Source of the DNA: JAGQWW01 sp041392845
GTDB taxonomy: Bacteria; Bacteroidota; Bacteroidia; Chitinophagales; Saprospiraceae
Length of the DNA: 64,000 nt
Reading direction: 5' to 3'
NCBI GenBank assembly: GCA_041392845.1
Contig: JAWKLG010000019.1
Span: forward strand, 1-64,000
Made by a program: the position numbers and the translations under genes. Positions within the stretch are counted from its first letter, which is position 1. Each line of letters starts with the position of its first letter. Positions 41,002-49,555 of the stretch are shown here, in pieces. The notes beneath the pieces are model-generated. The model was given only the letters and a program-made list of their open reading frames with translations, made no database searches and was not told the DNA's origin.

Positions 41002-42321
41002 TTATCCTCCAAAGTCGTCGAAGGAAATGTTGTCTTCCGGTACTCCCAAGTCATCTAAAGTTTTGATGACGGAGGCGTTCATAGCCGGTGGACCACAGAA
41101 ATAATATTCAACTTCTTCCGGTTCCGGATGGTCTTTTAGGTATTTTTCATACAAGACCGGCATAATATAACCTTTGAATCCTTCGCCTTCGTCGTTGATG
41201 GTTTGTTTCTCTGTCCAATTATCTTCAGGAAGCGGGTTATCCAAAGCTACATAGAATTTGAAGTTTGGAAACTCCTTCTCAATTTTTCTAAAGTCATCAA
41301 TGTAAAACAACTCTCTTCTGGTTCTACCTCCGTACCAGTAAGATACTTTTCTATCTGTTGTTTTCAAAGTATGGAACAGGTGGAAAAGGTGTGAACGAAG
41401 TGGAGCCATTCCAGCACCACCTCCGATGTAAACCATTTCTTTTTTGGTCGGCTTGATGAAAAATTCACCATAAGGACCGGATACAACTACTTTATCACCT
41501 GGCTTTCTGCTAAATACGTAAGAAGAACAAATACCAGGATTTACATCCATCCATTTGTTTTTATCTCTATCCCAAGGCGGAGTAGCAATACGAATGTTCA
41601 ACATCACGATGTTACCCTCAGCAGGGTGATTGGCCATGGAGTATGCACGGAAGATGGTCTCGTCATTTTTCATCTTCAGGTCCCAAAGGTTGAAATTGTC
41701 CCACTCAGATTGGAACTCATCCGGCTTTTTACCCATACGTGGATGTGAGGTAATATCCATGTCCTTGAAATCCACTTCAATAGGTGGAACATCAATCTGG
41801 ATATACCCACCAGCCTGGAAGTCTAATTCTTCACCTGGAGGAAGTTTTACAACAAACTCCTTGATAAAGGAAGCTACGTTGTAGTTGGAGATAACTTCAC
41901 ACTCCCATTTTTTGATACCGAATACCTCTTCAGGTACTCTGATTTTCATGTCTTCACGAACCTTTACCTGACAGGCAAGACGTTTGTTTTCTGCAACTTC
42001 TTTACGAGTAAGGTGGTTCAATTCAGTAGGAAGAACATCTCCTCCTCCTTCGTCCACCCAGCACTCACACATAGCACAAGTTCCACCTCCACCACATGCT
42101 GATGGAAGGAAAACTGATTTGTCAGACAAGGCACCAAGTAGGGAGCTACCTGGAGAAACTGTCATTGGATTTTCCTCGTCGCCGTTAACGATGATTTTAA
42201 CATCACCTTGTGGCAATAATTTCTTCCGGGCATAGATTAGCATAAACGCCAGTAGCAGGATTACCACTGAGAAAACCAGCACTGCCCAGACAATATTTAA
42301 AGGTTCGAAAAGAAACATCAT
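41002..42321 (-). CDS. nqrF: Na+-translocating NADH:quinone reductase subunit F
   Basis: A single N-terminal TM helix (residues 8-30), a plant-type [2Fe-2S] ferredoxin domain with cysteines C76, C82, C85 and C117 (SACGGGGTCAMCECW and LACQV), and an FNR-type FAD/NADH domain (FRAYSMANHPAEGN for FAD, GGGAGMAPLRSHLFHL for NADH, YFCGPPAM near the end). NqrF takes electrons from NADH into the complex. It is the last gene of the operon and is followed by a terminator. Length 439 is slightly long compared with about 405 in Vibrio; the extra residues are mostly in the N-terminal and connector parts. Confidence 0.97.
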   Translation of the reverse strand: MMFLFEPLNIVWAVLVFSVVILLLAFMLIYARKKLLPQGDVKIIVNGDEENPMTVSPGSSLLGALSDKSVFLPSACGGGGTCAMCECWVDEGGGDVLPTELNHLTRKEVAENKRLACQVKVREDMKIRVPEEVFGIKKWECEVISNYNVASFIKEFVVKLPPGEELDFQAGGYIQIDVPPIEVDFKDMDITSHPRMGKKPDEFQSEWDNFNLWDLKMKNDETIFRAYSMANHPAEGNIVMLNIRIATPPWDRDKNKWMDVNPGICSSYVFSRKPGDKVVVSGPYGEFFIKPTKKEMVYIGGGAGMAPLRSHLFHLFHTLKTTDRKVSYWYGGRTRRELFYIDDFRKIEKEFPNFKFYVALDNPLPEDNWTEKQTINDEGEGFKGYIMPVLYEKYLKDHPEPEEVEYYFCGPPAMNASVIKTLDDLGVPEDNISFDDFGG

Positions 42322-42361
42322 TATGAATTATTTTTCAAAAAGAAAATTCAATTAAAACTGT

Positions 42362-42973
42362 TTATTTACCTGCCATCAAAGCAGCAGGATCAATACCCAT
42401 CAAGCTCAAAAATGCAATACCCATCAATCCGGTAAGGATGAATGCCATACCAAGGCCTCGAAGTGCCGGTGGTACATTTGAGTAACGGATTTTCTCACGG
42501 ATAGCAGCAAGCGCAACAATGGCAAGGAACCATCCAAATCCACCGCCCAATCCAAATGCCACAGATTCGCTAAAAGCATATTCTCTGGAAATCATAAATA
42601 AAGAACCTCCAAGGATGGCACAGTTTACTGTAATCAATGGAAGGAAGATACCAAGAGAGTTGTACAAGGAAGGAGATGATTTTTCAACTACCATCTCTAC
42701 CAACTGTACCATTGCAGCAATGGTAGAAATAAACAAGATAAATCTTAGGAAAGTAAGGTCAGTTCCAAACAGACCGGTATCGCTCAAAAGATAATGATTC
42801 AATACCCAGTTAATAGGCATGGTAATACCCAAAACGAAGATTACTGCCAATCCAAGTCCCACAGCAGTCTTTACGGTTTTCGATACGGCAAGGAATGAAC
42901 ACATTCCAAGGAAGTAAGCCAAAACCATATTTTCAACGAAAGCCGATTTTATAAATATGTTTACTAAGTCCAT
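42362..42973 (-). CDS. nqrE: Na+-translocating NADH:quinone reductase subunit E
   Basis: A 203-residue integral membrane protein with six TM helices. Signature segments: FIKSAFVENMVLAYFLGMCSFLAVS, LFISTIAAMVQLVEMVVEK, FLPLITVNCAILGGSLFM and GGGFGWFLAIVALAAIREKI. NqrE and NqrD are homologous inverted-topology subunits; conserved cysteines in FLGMCSF and VNCAIL ligate an intramembrane Fe centre with NqrD. It lies between nqrD and nqrF in canonical order. Confidence 0.97.
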   Translation of the reverse strand: MDLVNIFIKSAFVENMVLAYFLGMCSFLAVSKTVKTAVGLGLAVIFVLGITMPINWVLNHYLLSDTGLFGTDLTFLRFILFISTIAAMVQLVEMVVEKSSPSLYNSLGIFLPLITVNCAILGGSLFMISREYAFSESVAFGLGGGFGWFLAIVALAAIREKIRYSNVPPALRGLGMAFILTGLMGIAFLSLMGIDPAALMAGK

Positions 42974-43016
42974 TTCTTTGTTATTAAAGGTTCAAAAGAT
43001 TGGTTGATGCAGGATA

Positions 43017-43745
43017 TTAGGAAATATCCACCAATTTTGGGTTCCTGGCGCGCTGCACCCAGATAATAATTCCAATCAAGAACAAAGCGGCAGCCGGCAA
43101 AACCATTAAGTTGTTGTTGGCATACCAGCCCATCCAGCTACCTTCAGCAGCTGTATTGATCAAATAGGAAGTTGATTCGTTGCTTGGTCCTATGATATTT
43201 AACTGGATTGGACTACCGGCAAACAAGGTGCCTTTTCCGAACAATTCGCGGAAAAATGCTACGATGATCAAAATCGCTCCATAACCCAAACCATTTCCGA
43301 TTCCATCAAGGAATGATTTCCATGGTTTGTTAGCCATTGCAAACGCTTCCAAACGCCCCATTACAATACAGTTTGTAATGATAAGACCGATGAAAACAGA
43401 AAGCTGTTTCCAAATAGCATAGTTGAAGGCTTTCAAAACCAACTCAACTATGGTTACCAATGTCGCAATAATAACCAACTGAACAATCATACGAACCTGC
43501 TTAGGAATGGCATTCCTTAAAGCTGAGGTTGAAAGATTTGCCAGTGCGGTTACGAATATTACGGCGATGGCCATAACTACAGAAGGATACACCTGCGTGG
43601 TAACGGCAAGTGCAGAACAAATCCCCAAAACCTGAACGGTAATCGGGTTATTGTCATTCAATGGATCGGTAATCAGTTTACGCTCTTTTTTGCCAAACAA
43701 GGGCTCTTTTACCGGAGCATCAACTGTTGCTGTATTGTCAGCCAT
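43017..43745 (-). CDS. nqrD: Na+-translocating NADH:quinone reductase subunit D
   Basis: The core from NPITVQVLGICSALAVTTQV to RNPKLVD is NqrD with six TM helices; ICSALAV and LIITNCIVMGRLEAFA carry the conserved cysteines of the membrane Fe centre. A soluble stretch of about 35 residues precedes the first helix. Length 242 is somewhat longer than Vibrio NqrD (210), because of the N-terminal tail and an extra loop (GPSNESTSYLINTAAEGSW) before the last helix. Confidence 0.97.
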   Translation of the reverse strand: MADNTATVDAPVKEPLFGKKERKLITDPLNDNNPITVQVLGICSALAVTTQVYPSVVMAIAVIFVTALANLSTSALRNAIPKQVRMIVQLVIIATLVTIVELVLKAFNYAIWKQLSVFIGLIITNCIVMGRLEAFAMANKPWKSFLDGIGNGLGYGAILIIVAFFRELFGKGTLFAGSPIQLNIIGPSNESTSYLINTAAEGSWMGWYANNNLMVLPAAALFLIGIIIWVQRARNPKLVDIS

Positions 43746-43787
43746 ATTGAATATTTTTTCTGTTGATTACTTTTAATAATTACGGAA

Positions 43788-44525
43788 TTATTTCATTCCG
43801 GTTTGGTTCTTATTTTCAAGCTTGTCAAGGTAAGGCTCATAGTACTTGATACCTCTCCAAAGCATCTCATTTACGCCATTTCCGGTGATGGTTGCACCAG
43901 AAATACCATCTACCTGATGGTTAGGCTCTTTAATAGCACCCTTCACAACAGATACGGCAGTGTACTCACCATCCTTATCATAAATGGTTTTTCCAATAAA
44001 CTGTGCAGCAAAGGCAGGATTGTCTTTAATTTCGGCACCCAGACCTGGCGTTTCACCTTTGTGATCAAAAGAAGCTCCTGCAATGGTTCTTAGGTCAGAC
44101 TCAAGAGAAATATTCCCCCAGATTTTATCCCATAGACCTGAACCGCGTACACTTAGAATGTAATAAGGATTCCCTTCTGCATCGGTATACACATAAAAAG
44201 GAAGCAACCTGTCATCAACCGGTTTTTTCTCTTCCTGTGCCATATCGACTTTCTCAGCTGTCTTATCTTCCACAAGATTTCCATTCATATCTACCACGCG
44301 CTGCTCCATTTTATTTTCAAAAAGTTCGAGAACTTCCTGATCGGTCATTTCCGCTTGTGGTTTTGGAAGGTGGGTATCTACAGCAGATAAAATTGCTCTT
44401 TTGTTGAATACTGCTTCCGCTGTTTTCGCAATTGGCTCCGTGGCATAAAACATACCGGCCAAAACTACTGCAACAAGGCAGGTCATAATCAGCGTAAATC
44501 TCAGAACATATCCGGTTGTATTCAC
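43788..44525 (-). CDS. nqrC: Na+-translocating NADH:quinone reductase subunit C
   Basis: One N-terminal TM helix (YVLRFTLIMTCLVAVVLAG) and a periplasmic domain that carries covalently bound FMN. The flavinylation motif is SGATIT with the acceptor Thr at residue 214 (VDGISGATITGNGVNEML). The insertion EKVDMAQEEKKPVDDRLLPF is variable in the family. FMN on NqrC relays electrons between the NqrB and NqrD/E Fe centre. Attachment needs an ApbE flavin transferase, not seen in this window. Confidence 0.97.
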   Translation of the reverse strand: MNTTGYVLRFTLIMTCLVAVVLAGMFYATEPIAKTAEAVFNKRAILSAVDTHLPKPQAEMTDQEVLELFENKMEQRVVDMNGNLVEDKTAEKVDMAQEEKKPVDDRLLPFYVYTDAEGNPYYILSVRGSGLWDKIWGNISLESDLRTIAGASFDHKGETPGLGAEIKDNPAFAAQFIGKTIYDKDGEYTAVSVVKGAIKEPNHQVDGISGATITGNGVNEMLWRGIKYYEPYLDKLENKNQTGMK

Positions 44526-44574
44526 GACTTTATATTTTTCTTTTTAAATATTATTTCTTTTAGTCACAACAGCC

Positions 44575-45846
44575 TTAAGCTGCAACTGTTGTTTTCTTAA
44601 GTCTTCTTTTGATATTGCTTTCTACCACATAGTGGTCAATTAGCGGGGCAAAGACATTCATAAACAAGATTGCCAACATCCAGCCTTCAGGATAGGCAGG
44701 GTTCAACACCCTTACTATCAAACCAACTGCACCGATGAAGAATCCATAGATCCATTTTCCTGTATTGGTTGAAGATGCTGTTACCGGGTCAGTTGCCATA
44801 AACGCCACTGCAAAAAAGAAGCTACCCATATATAAATGGTATTCCCATGGAACATCCATAAATGGAGTCGCACCCCACCAGTTCAAAAGAATACCTGTAA
44901 AAATCAATCCCAACAAACTGGATAACATAATTCTCCAGCTTGCAATACCGGTAAATATCAACATCAAAGCACCCAGGATAATCAGAGGTTTTGAAGTTTC
45001 ACCTATTGAACCGGGAATGGTTCCCCAAAACATTTGTGCACTTGAATACACTTCGGTTACTGCATCCCAGCCACCTTTAGCAGCAAGGGCCAATGGTGTT
45101 GCACCTGTAAAGCCACTTACGACTGTAGCGGATGAATCAAAAGTAGTCCATCCAAAAGCTTCAAAGATGCTGTTGAAAAATCCCGTATGCCACCAGCTGT
45201 AATCGACAGCTGCTCCTTCAGAAAATCCCTGAATACCTGCTACCCAAACATTGTCTCCCGAAATGGTTGTAGGATAAGCGAAGAATACAAATACACGGGC
45301 AAGCAAGGCAATATTTAAAATATTCATACCGGTACCTCCAAATGCTTCTTTACCGATGATTACTGCAAACGCAACTGCAAGTGCAAGAATCCACATCGGA
45401 ATATCTGGAGGCATAATCAATGGAATCAAAGCACCGCTCACCAAAAATCCTTCTTCCACTCCATGTCCCTTTTTGGCTGCGAACCAAAATTCGATTCCCA
45501 AACCAACCAGGTGAGCTACGATAAATATAGGAAGGATTTGAATCAGTCCGAATGCCAATTTCAAGTGGATTCCAGACATGAATTCGGTATGCTGGCCAAT
45601 CGAAACAAAGTGCTGGTGACCAATGTTGTAGGTACCAAAAACGTAACAAAGCTGCAATGCCAAAACCACAAAAATCATGGTTCTTTTCAGGTCCATACCA
45701 TCTCTCATGTGTACGTTACCCGGTGCAGTAGTTGAATTAGGTGTAAAGAACAGGGTGAAGAATGCGTCATACCCAGTATGAAGAAAAGGTGACTTTTTCT
45801 TATCCGGTTCTATTTTCTTAAAGAAATTAAATATTGGATTATTCAC
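44575..45846 (-). CDS. nqrB: Na+-translocating NADH:quinone reductase subunit B
   Basis: The 423-residue membrane protein has ten TM segments and the second covalent FMN site, TGAT with Thr250 (VVSGFTGATPLALAAKGG). Other typical pieces: FAGTGMNILNIALLARVF-like GGTGMNILNIAL (residues 170-185) and FFAVAFMATDPVTASSTNTGKWIYGF near the end. NqrB holds the Na+ channel and riboflavin; together with NqrA it forms the quinone site. A membrane-proximal tail faces NqrA. Placed between nqrA and nqrC. Confidence 0.97.
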   Translation of the reverse strand: MNNPIFNFFKKIEPDKKKSPFLHTGYDAFFTLFFTPNSTTAPGNVHMRDGMDLKRTMIFVVLALQLCYVFGTYNIGHQHFVSIGQHTEFMSGIHLKLAFGLIQILPIFIVAHLVGLGIEFWFAAKKGHGVEEGFLVSGALIPLIMPPDIPMWILALAVAFAVIIGKEAFGGTGMNILNIALLARVFVFFAYPTTISGDNVWVAGIQGFSEGAAVDYSWWHTGFFNSIFEAFGWTTFDSSATVVSGFTGATPLALAAKGGWDAVTEVYSSAQMFWGTIPGSIGETSKPLIILGALMLIFTGIASWRIMLSSLLGLIFTGILLNWWGATPFMDVPWEYHLYMGSFFFAVAFMATDPVTASSTNTGKWIYGFFIGAVGLIVRVLNPAYPEGWMLAILFMNVFAPLIDHYVVESNIKRRLKKTTVAA

Positions 45847-45890
45847 TTTCTGGTTTGATTTTTCTTAGAAATAATGATTCGAAAAAAAGC

Positions 45891-47531
45891 TTAACCCTGC
45901 TCATGCATGGTATCCAATCCTTCTCTTAATATTTTTTGTAATGGTTGTTTAGAAGTACATACAAATTCACAGATGGCAATATCCTCTTCTATCAATTCGT
46001 AGATTCCAAGACCTTCCATTTTTTCAAAATCATTGACAATAATAGACTTCATCAATGCCTGTGGATAAACATCCATTGGAAGTACTGCTTCATATTGACC
46101 GGTTACTACGAAAGCTCTTCTTTCACCATGTGTATTGGTATCCGCTTTGTATTTGGTATCAGAAAACAGGAAGTTAGGATAAGTCTTAGATAAAGACGGT
46201 CTTGATTTTTGTGGCAACAACCATCCGAAAGGCTCATAATAGTCTCCTTCTGTAATGACAGTAATTTGATCATCATGGAAGTCAAGGTAATTCTCTTTTC
46301 CTTTAGCAGAACCACTCAAAACATCTCCGGAGATAATTCTTACTCCCTGATCAGCTACTCTTCCTGCTGTAAGGTCTCCGATGTTAGCGCCTGCATAAGT
46401 AGAAATGTAAGTCGGGCCTTCTACCTCATTTCCTGTCAATGCGATGATTCTTGAAACATCCCATTTGCCTTCAGCGAACAAAGTTCCCAAGGTAATTACA
46501 TCCTGAACTCCAAGGGTCCAAACGATATCACTTGCACCAATTGGTGCAACATGGTGGATTTGAACTCCAACATTTCCTGCCGGATGCTCTCCATGAAACC
46601 AGGTTTTTTCTACTCCTGTTGCCTCAGTGAAAGCAGAAGAAGGAGCGGTTTTTCCACCAGCATTTAAACCAAGATGCACTTTCCCACTGGTTAGTCTGTT
46701 CAAAACATCCAAACCTTTTTGGAAAGCAGCCTCCCTACCCTTCACTACGAAATCCTGGTCAGGAGCCAAAGGGGCTGTATCAAAAGTTGAAATGAAAATA
46801 TCTCTAGGAACAACAGTAGTATCTGCAATTACATCATATGGACGTTGACGAATCAACTGGAATGCACCACTTTCTTTCATGAAAGCTACCAAATCATCTC
46901 TGGTTGCAACGTTTAAGTCTGGTGCGTTGAATGTTTTATATTGGATTTCTTTATCAGCAAGGATAACCAACTCTGCAATGGATCGCTTTGCACCGCGGTT
47001 CAAGGATACCAATTCCCCACTTACGGGTGCTACGTAAAATACATCCGGATTGGCCTTGTCGAAAAAGATTTTATCTCCTGCTTTCACATTAGAACCAATT
47101 TCAGCTACCAATTTTGGAATTGGAGCAATACCTCTGAAGTTAGGCGGCACCAATGCATAGCGGCTTACATTTGGAGAAATGACATTTTTTTCTGCTTCAC
47201 CTAAAAGATTAATGGTGAATCCTCTTTTCAAAACTTTAACTGGAGCATCCTGTACGTATCCGGGTAATTTTGGTGCAAGGATTTCCGAAAGGTTTGGAAA
47301 TACTGAAAGATTTACCTTGTCAGTCTTAACTCCGGACTGTTTTGCTTCGATACCGATTAGATTGTCGCCAACCATAACGATAACACCCAATACCAAAAGG
47401 ATTGCAGTGATGATGATTCCGCCAAGTAAAAAGGATGAGCCACCGGTTGAGGTTTGCGCTGCTAGGACGTTAGCACTTAGGACGGCAGCAAGCAAGAAGA
47501 TGAGCTTGGTTATTCCGTTTTTCAATTTCAT
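45891..47531 (-). CDS. nqrA: Na+-translocating NADH:quinone reductase subunit A with an N-terminal membrane extension
   Basis: From about residue 95 the protein is normal NqrA (VKVLKRGFTINLLGEAEKNV, then the biotinyl-lipoyl-like AEIGSNVKAGDKIFFDKANP and SGELVSLNRGAKRSI; GVQIHHVAPIGASDIVWTLG). The first 90 residues are not found in the usual NqrA: a signal-like segment (MKLKNGITKLIFLLAAVLSANVLAAQ) and a second hydrophobic stretch (FLLGGIIITAILLVLGVIVMVGDNLIGI) followed by a linker. Typical NqrA is a soluble cytoplasmic subunit of about 450 residues; this one would be a membrane-anchored protein of about 546 residues. I use the ATG at 47531. It is the first gene of the operon. Confidence 0.94.
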   Translation of the reverse strand: MKLKNGITKLIFLLAAVLSANVLAAQTSTGGSSFLLGGIIITAILLVLGVIVMVGDNLIGIEAKQSGVKTDKVNLSVFPNLSEILAPKLPGYVQDAPVKVLKRGFTINLLGEAEKNVISPNVSRYALVPPNFRGIAPIPKLVAEIGSNVKAGDKIFFDKANPDVFYVAPVSGELVSLNRGAKRSIAELVILADKEIQYKTFNAPDLNVATRDDLVAFMKESGAFQLIRQRPYDVIADTTVVPRDIFISTFDTAPLAPDQDFVVKGREAAFQKGLDVLNRLTSGKVHLGLNAGGKTAPSSAFTEATGVEKTWFHGEHPAGNVGVQIHHVAPIGASDIVWTLGVQDVITLGTLFAEGKWDVSRIIALTGNEVEGPTYISTYAGANIGDLTAGRVADQGVRIISGDVLSGSAKGKENYLDFHDDQITVITEGDYYEPFGWLLPQKSRPSLSKTYPNFLFSDTKYKADTNTHGERRAFVVTGQYEAVLPMDVYPQALMKSIIVNDFEKMEGLGIYELIEEDIAICEFVCTSKQPLQKILREGLDTMHEQG

Positions 47532-47650
47532 TTTGTTTAGATGATAAATCCGAAATTGCAGATAGCGCAAATTTTGAAAGAATAAACCAAATATTTTAAT
47601 AACATGGTAAATTTCAAAAAAACTACCTGATCACTCCTGAAAATCGGGCG

Positions 47651-47658
47651 CAAATATA
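47651..47658 (-). promoter_or_regulatory. Candidate -7 box of the nqr operon promoter (TATATTTG)
   Basis: On the minus strand TATATTTG matches TAnnTTTG, about 120 bases upstream of nqrA. A TTTC lies near the expected -33 position. This is the best promoter-like site before the operon. Confidence 0.45.
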
Positions 47659-47739
47659 TAAAGAGTTTATGCGAAATCCCCCGTTGAATTTCTTTTTTTG
47701 AAAGGCGGGAATTATTTAGATTTAGTACAAATAAGGAGG

Positions 47740-48035
47740 GAAGGGATGAGGGAAGGAAGGATTGAAGGGTGGAAGGATTGAAGGGTTAAGGGATTGAAGG
47801 GTTGAGGGATTGAGGGATTGAAGGATTGAGGGGTTGAAGGGTTGAATGGAAGGGAATCCTGCAATTTGTTAAACAGGAATTTTTACTTCACCGTATACCG
47901 GAATCCGCAAACCACGAAGAGTGAACGTTGTGCCTAATCATTCCAAAAGGAAGGGTTGAGGGATCGAAGGGTTGAGGGATCGAAGGGTTGAGGGGTTGAA
48001 GGATTGAAGGATTGAATGGTTGAATGTTGAATGTC
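47740..48035. repeat. GAAGGGTTGAGGGATTGAA word repeat
   Basis: Two blocks (47740-47850 and 47950-48030) of permutations of GAAGGATTGAAGGGTTGAGG. They fill the gap between nqrA and the Fur gene together with GCATTACGCATCACGCA words at 48046-48080. No gene is visible in this 560-base gap. Confidence 0.8.
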
Positions 48036-48090
48036 CGTAAACCGCATTGCGCATCGCGCATTACGCATCACGCATCACGCATTCCGCTTT

Positions 48091-48564
48091 TCACTTCTCC
48101 TTTGTTCTTTCACAGGCGCCATCACATTGACCGTATAGATTCAATGAGTGGTGGGTTACTTTGAATTTGAGGAGGTCGCCCATCATATTTTTGATTTGCT
48201 GGATGCGGGGGTCACAGAATTCGAGGACTTTGCCGCAATCAACACAGATAAGGTGGTCGTGTTGTTTGTAGCCGTAGGACTTTTCGTATTGGGCCAGGTT
48301 TTTTCCGAATTGGTGTTTTTTGACCAAGTCGCAATTTACCAGAAGTTCGAGGGTGTTATAAACAGTTGCACGACTTACTCTGTAGTTGCGCATTTTCATG
48401 TGGATGTACAATGCTTCTGCATCAAAATGATCGTCGCGATTGTAAATTTCTTCCAGGATGGCAAAACGCTCGGGTGTCTTTCGGTACCCGTTGTTTTCCA
48501 AGTGGGATGAAAAAATATTCATTACCTCTTTTATAATACCTTCGTCCTTCTTTGGATTTGACAT
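48091..48564 (-). CDS. Fur family transcriptional regulator
   Basis: A winged-helix domain (residues 10-85; KTPERFAILEEIYNRDDHFDAEALYIHM and YRVSRATVYNTLELLVNCDLV) and a dimerisation domain with structural zinc cysteines CVDCGKVLEFCDP and a CDGAC pair near the end. Regulatory metal ligands are seen in HDHLICVDC. Whether it is Fur-, Zur- or PerR-type cannot be told without more data. It lies 20 bases before dapD on the same strand, and may not be linked functionally to it. Confidence 0.9.
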   Translation of the reverse strand: MSNPKKDEGIIKEVMNIFSSHLENNGYRKTPERFAILEEIYNRDDHFDAEALYIHMKMRNYRVSRATVYNTLELLVNCDLVKKHQFGKNLAQYEKSYGYKQHDHLICVDCGKVLEFCDPRIQQIKNMMGDLLKFKVTHHSLNLYGQCDGACERTKEK

Positions 48565-48586
48565 AATTTGTCCTTCTTATTTTCTT

Positions 48587-49405
48587 TTAAACAGCAACGT
48601 TGTATTCACGTAAGGCCTCATTCAAAGATACTTTTTTATCTGTACTCTCCTGACGTTTTCCGATAATCAAAGCACAGGCAACCTGATAATCTCCTGCAGG
48701 GAATTTCTTTGAGTAGGTTCCGGGTACAACAACTGATTTGGCTGGCACAATTCCCTTGTGCACAACTGGTTCATTTCCAGTTACATCGATAATGTGAGTT
48801 GATTTGGTCAGAACCACATTTGCACCCAATACCGCTTCTTTTTCTACTTTAACACCTTCTACCACGATACAACGAGAACCAATAAAACAATCATCCTCGA
48901 TAATAGTTGGCGCAGCTTGTGGTGGTTCCAAAACTCCGCCAATACCTACTCCCCCACTCAAATGTACATTTCTACCAATTTGGGCACAAGAACCTACCGT
49001 AGCCCATGTATCAACCATAGAACCTGATCCTACCCAGGCACCAATGTTTACATAACTAGGCATCATGATTACCCCATTTTCAAGGAAAGAACCATAACGA
49101 GCAATGGCATGAGGAACGACACGAACGCCCTGACTGGCATAGTCTTTTTTCAAAGGAATTTTATCATGGAATTCAAATGGGCCGACCTCGATGGTTTCCA
49201 TTTTTTGAATAGGGAAATACAACACTACCGCCTTTTTCACCCAGTCATTGACCAACCAACCACCATTTCCATCCGGTTCTGCGACCCTCAACTTTCCTTT
49301 GTCCAACATTTCAATCACTTCGCGAATGGTATCCAAAATTGTAGCATCTTTTAATAATTCACGATTGTCCCAGGCTGATTCAATAATGTTTTTGATTTTT
49401 TCCAT
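48587..49405 (-). CDS. dapD: 2,3,4,5-tetrahydropyridine-2,6-dicarboxylate N-succinyltransferase
   Basis: DapD transfers succinyl from succinyl-CoA to tetrahydrodipicolinate in lysine and diaminopimelate synthesis. The C-terminal left-handed beta helix is clear (MPSYVNIGAWVGSGSMVDTWATVGSCAQIGRNVHLSGGVGIGG), with the substrate loop VEGVKVEKEAVLGANVVLTKSTHI. The N-terminal part KIKNIIESAWDNRELL and RVAEPDGNGGWLVNDWVKKAVVLYF are DapD-specific. 272 residues, full length. A TATCTTTG box lies about 75 bases upstream. Confidence 0.97.
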   Translation of the reverse strand: MEKIKNIIESAWDNRELLKDATILDTIREVIEMLDKGKLRVAEPDGNGGWLVNDWVKKAVVLYFPIQKMETIEVGPFEFHDKIPLKKDYASQGVRVVPHAIARYGSFLENGVIMMPSYVNIGAWVGSGSMVDTWATVGSCAQIGRNVHLSGGVGIGGVLEPPQAAPTIIEDDCFIGSRCIVVEGVKVEKEAVLGANVVLTKSTHIIDVTGNEPVVHKGIVPAKSVVVPGTYSKKFPAGDYQVACALIIGKRQESTDKKVSLNEALREYNVAV

Positions 49406-49477
49406 GAATGGTATGATTTTTAAAAAAAAATGGAATCAATTTTTTAAAAAAGTCGGTATAAGACAGTATTAAGTGGG

Positions 49478-49485
49478 CAAAGATA
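49478..49485 (-). promoter_or_regulatory. Candidate -7 box TATCTTTG upstream of dapD
   Basis: TATCTTTG on the minus strand matches TAnnTTTG, about 70 bases before the dapD start. No good -33 box at the usual distance. Confidence 0.35.
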
Positions 49486-49555
49486 TTTTTTTGAAATAAA
49501 TTTACATGTAAACCACCCTCCTATTAGTTACTCAAACAAATCAAGACCTGAAAAT

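Noticed and set aside
45350..45649. Minus-strand 99-residue ORF within nqrB
   Set aside because: It overlaps the well-supported nqrB gene in another frame and has no recognisable motif.
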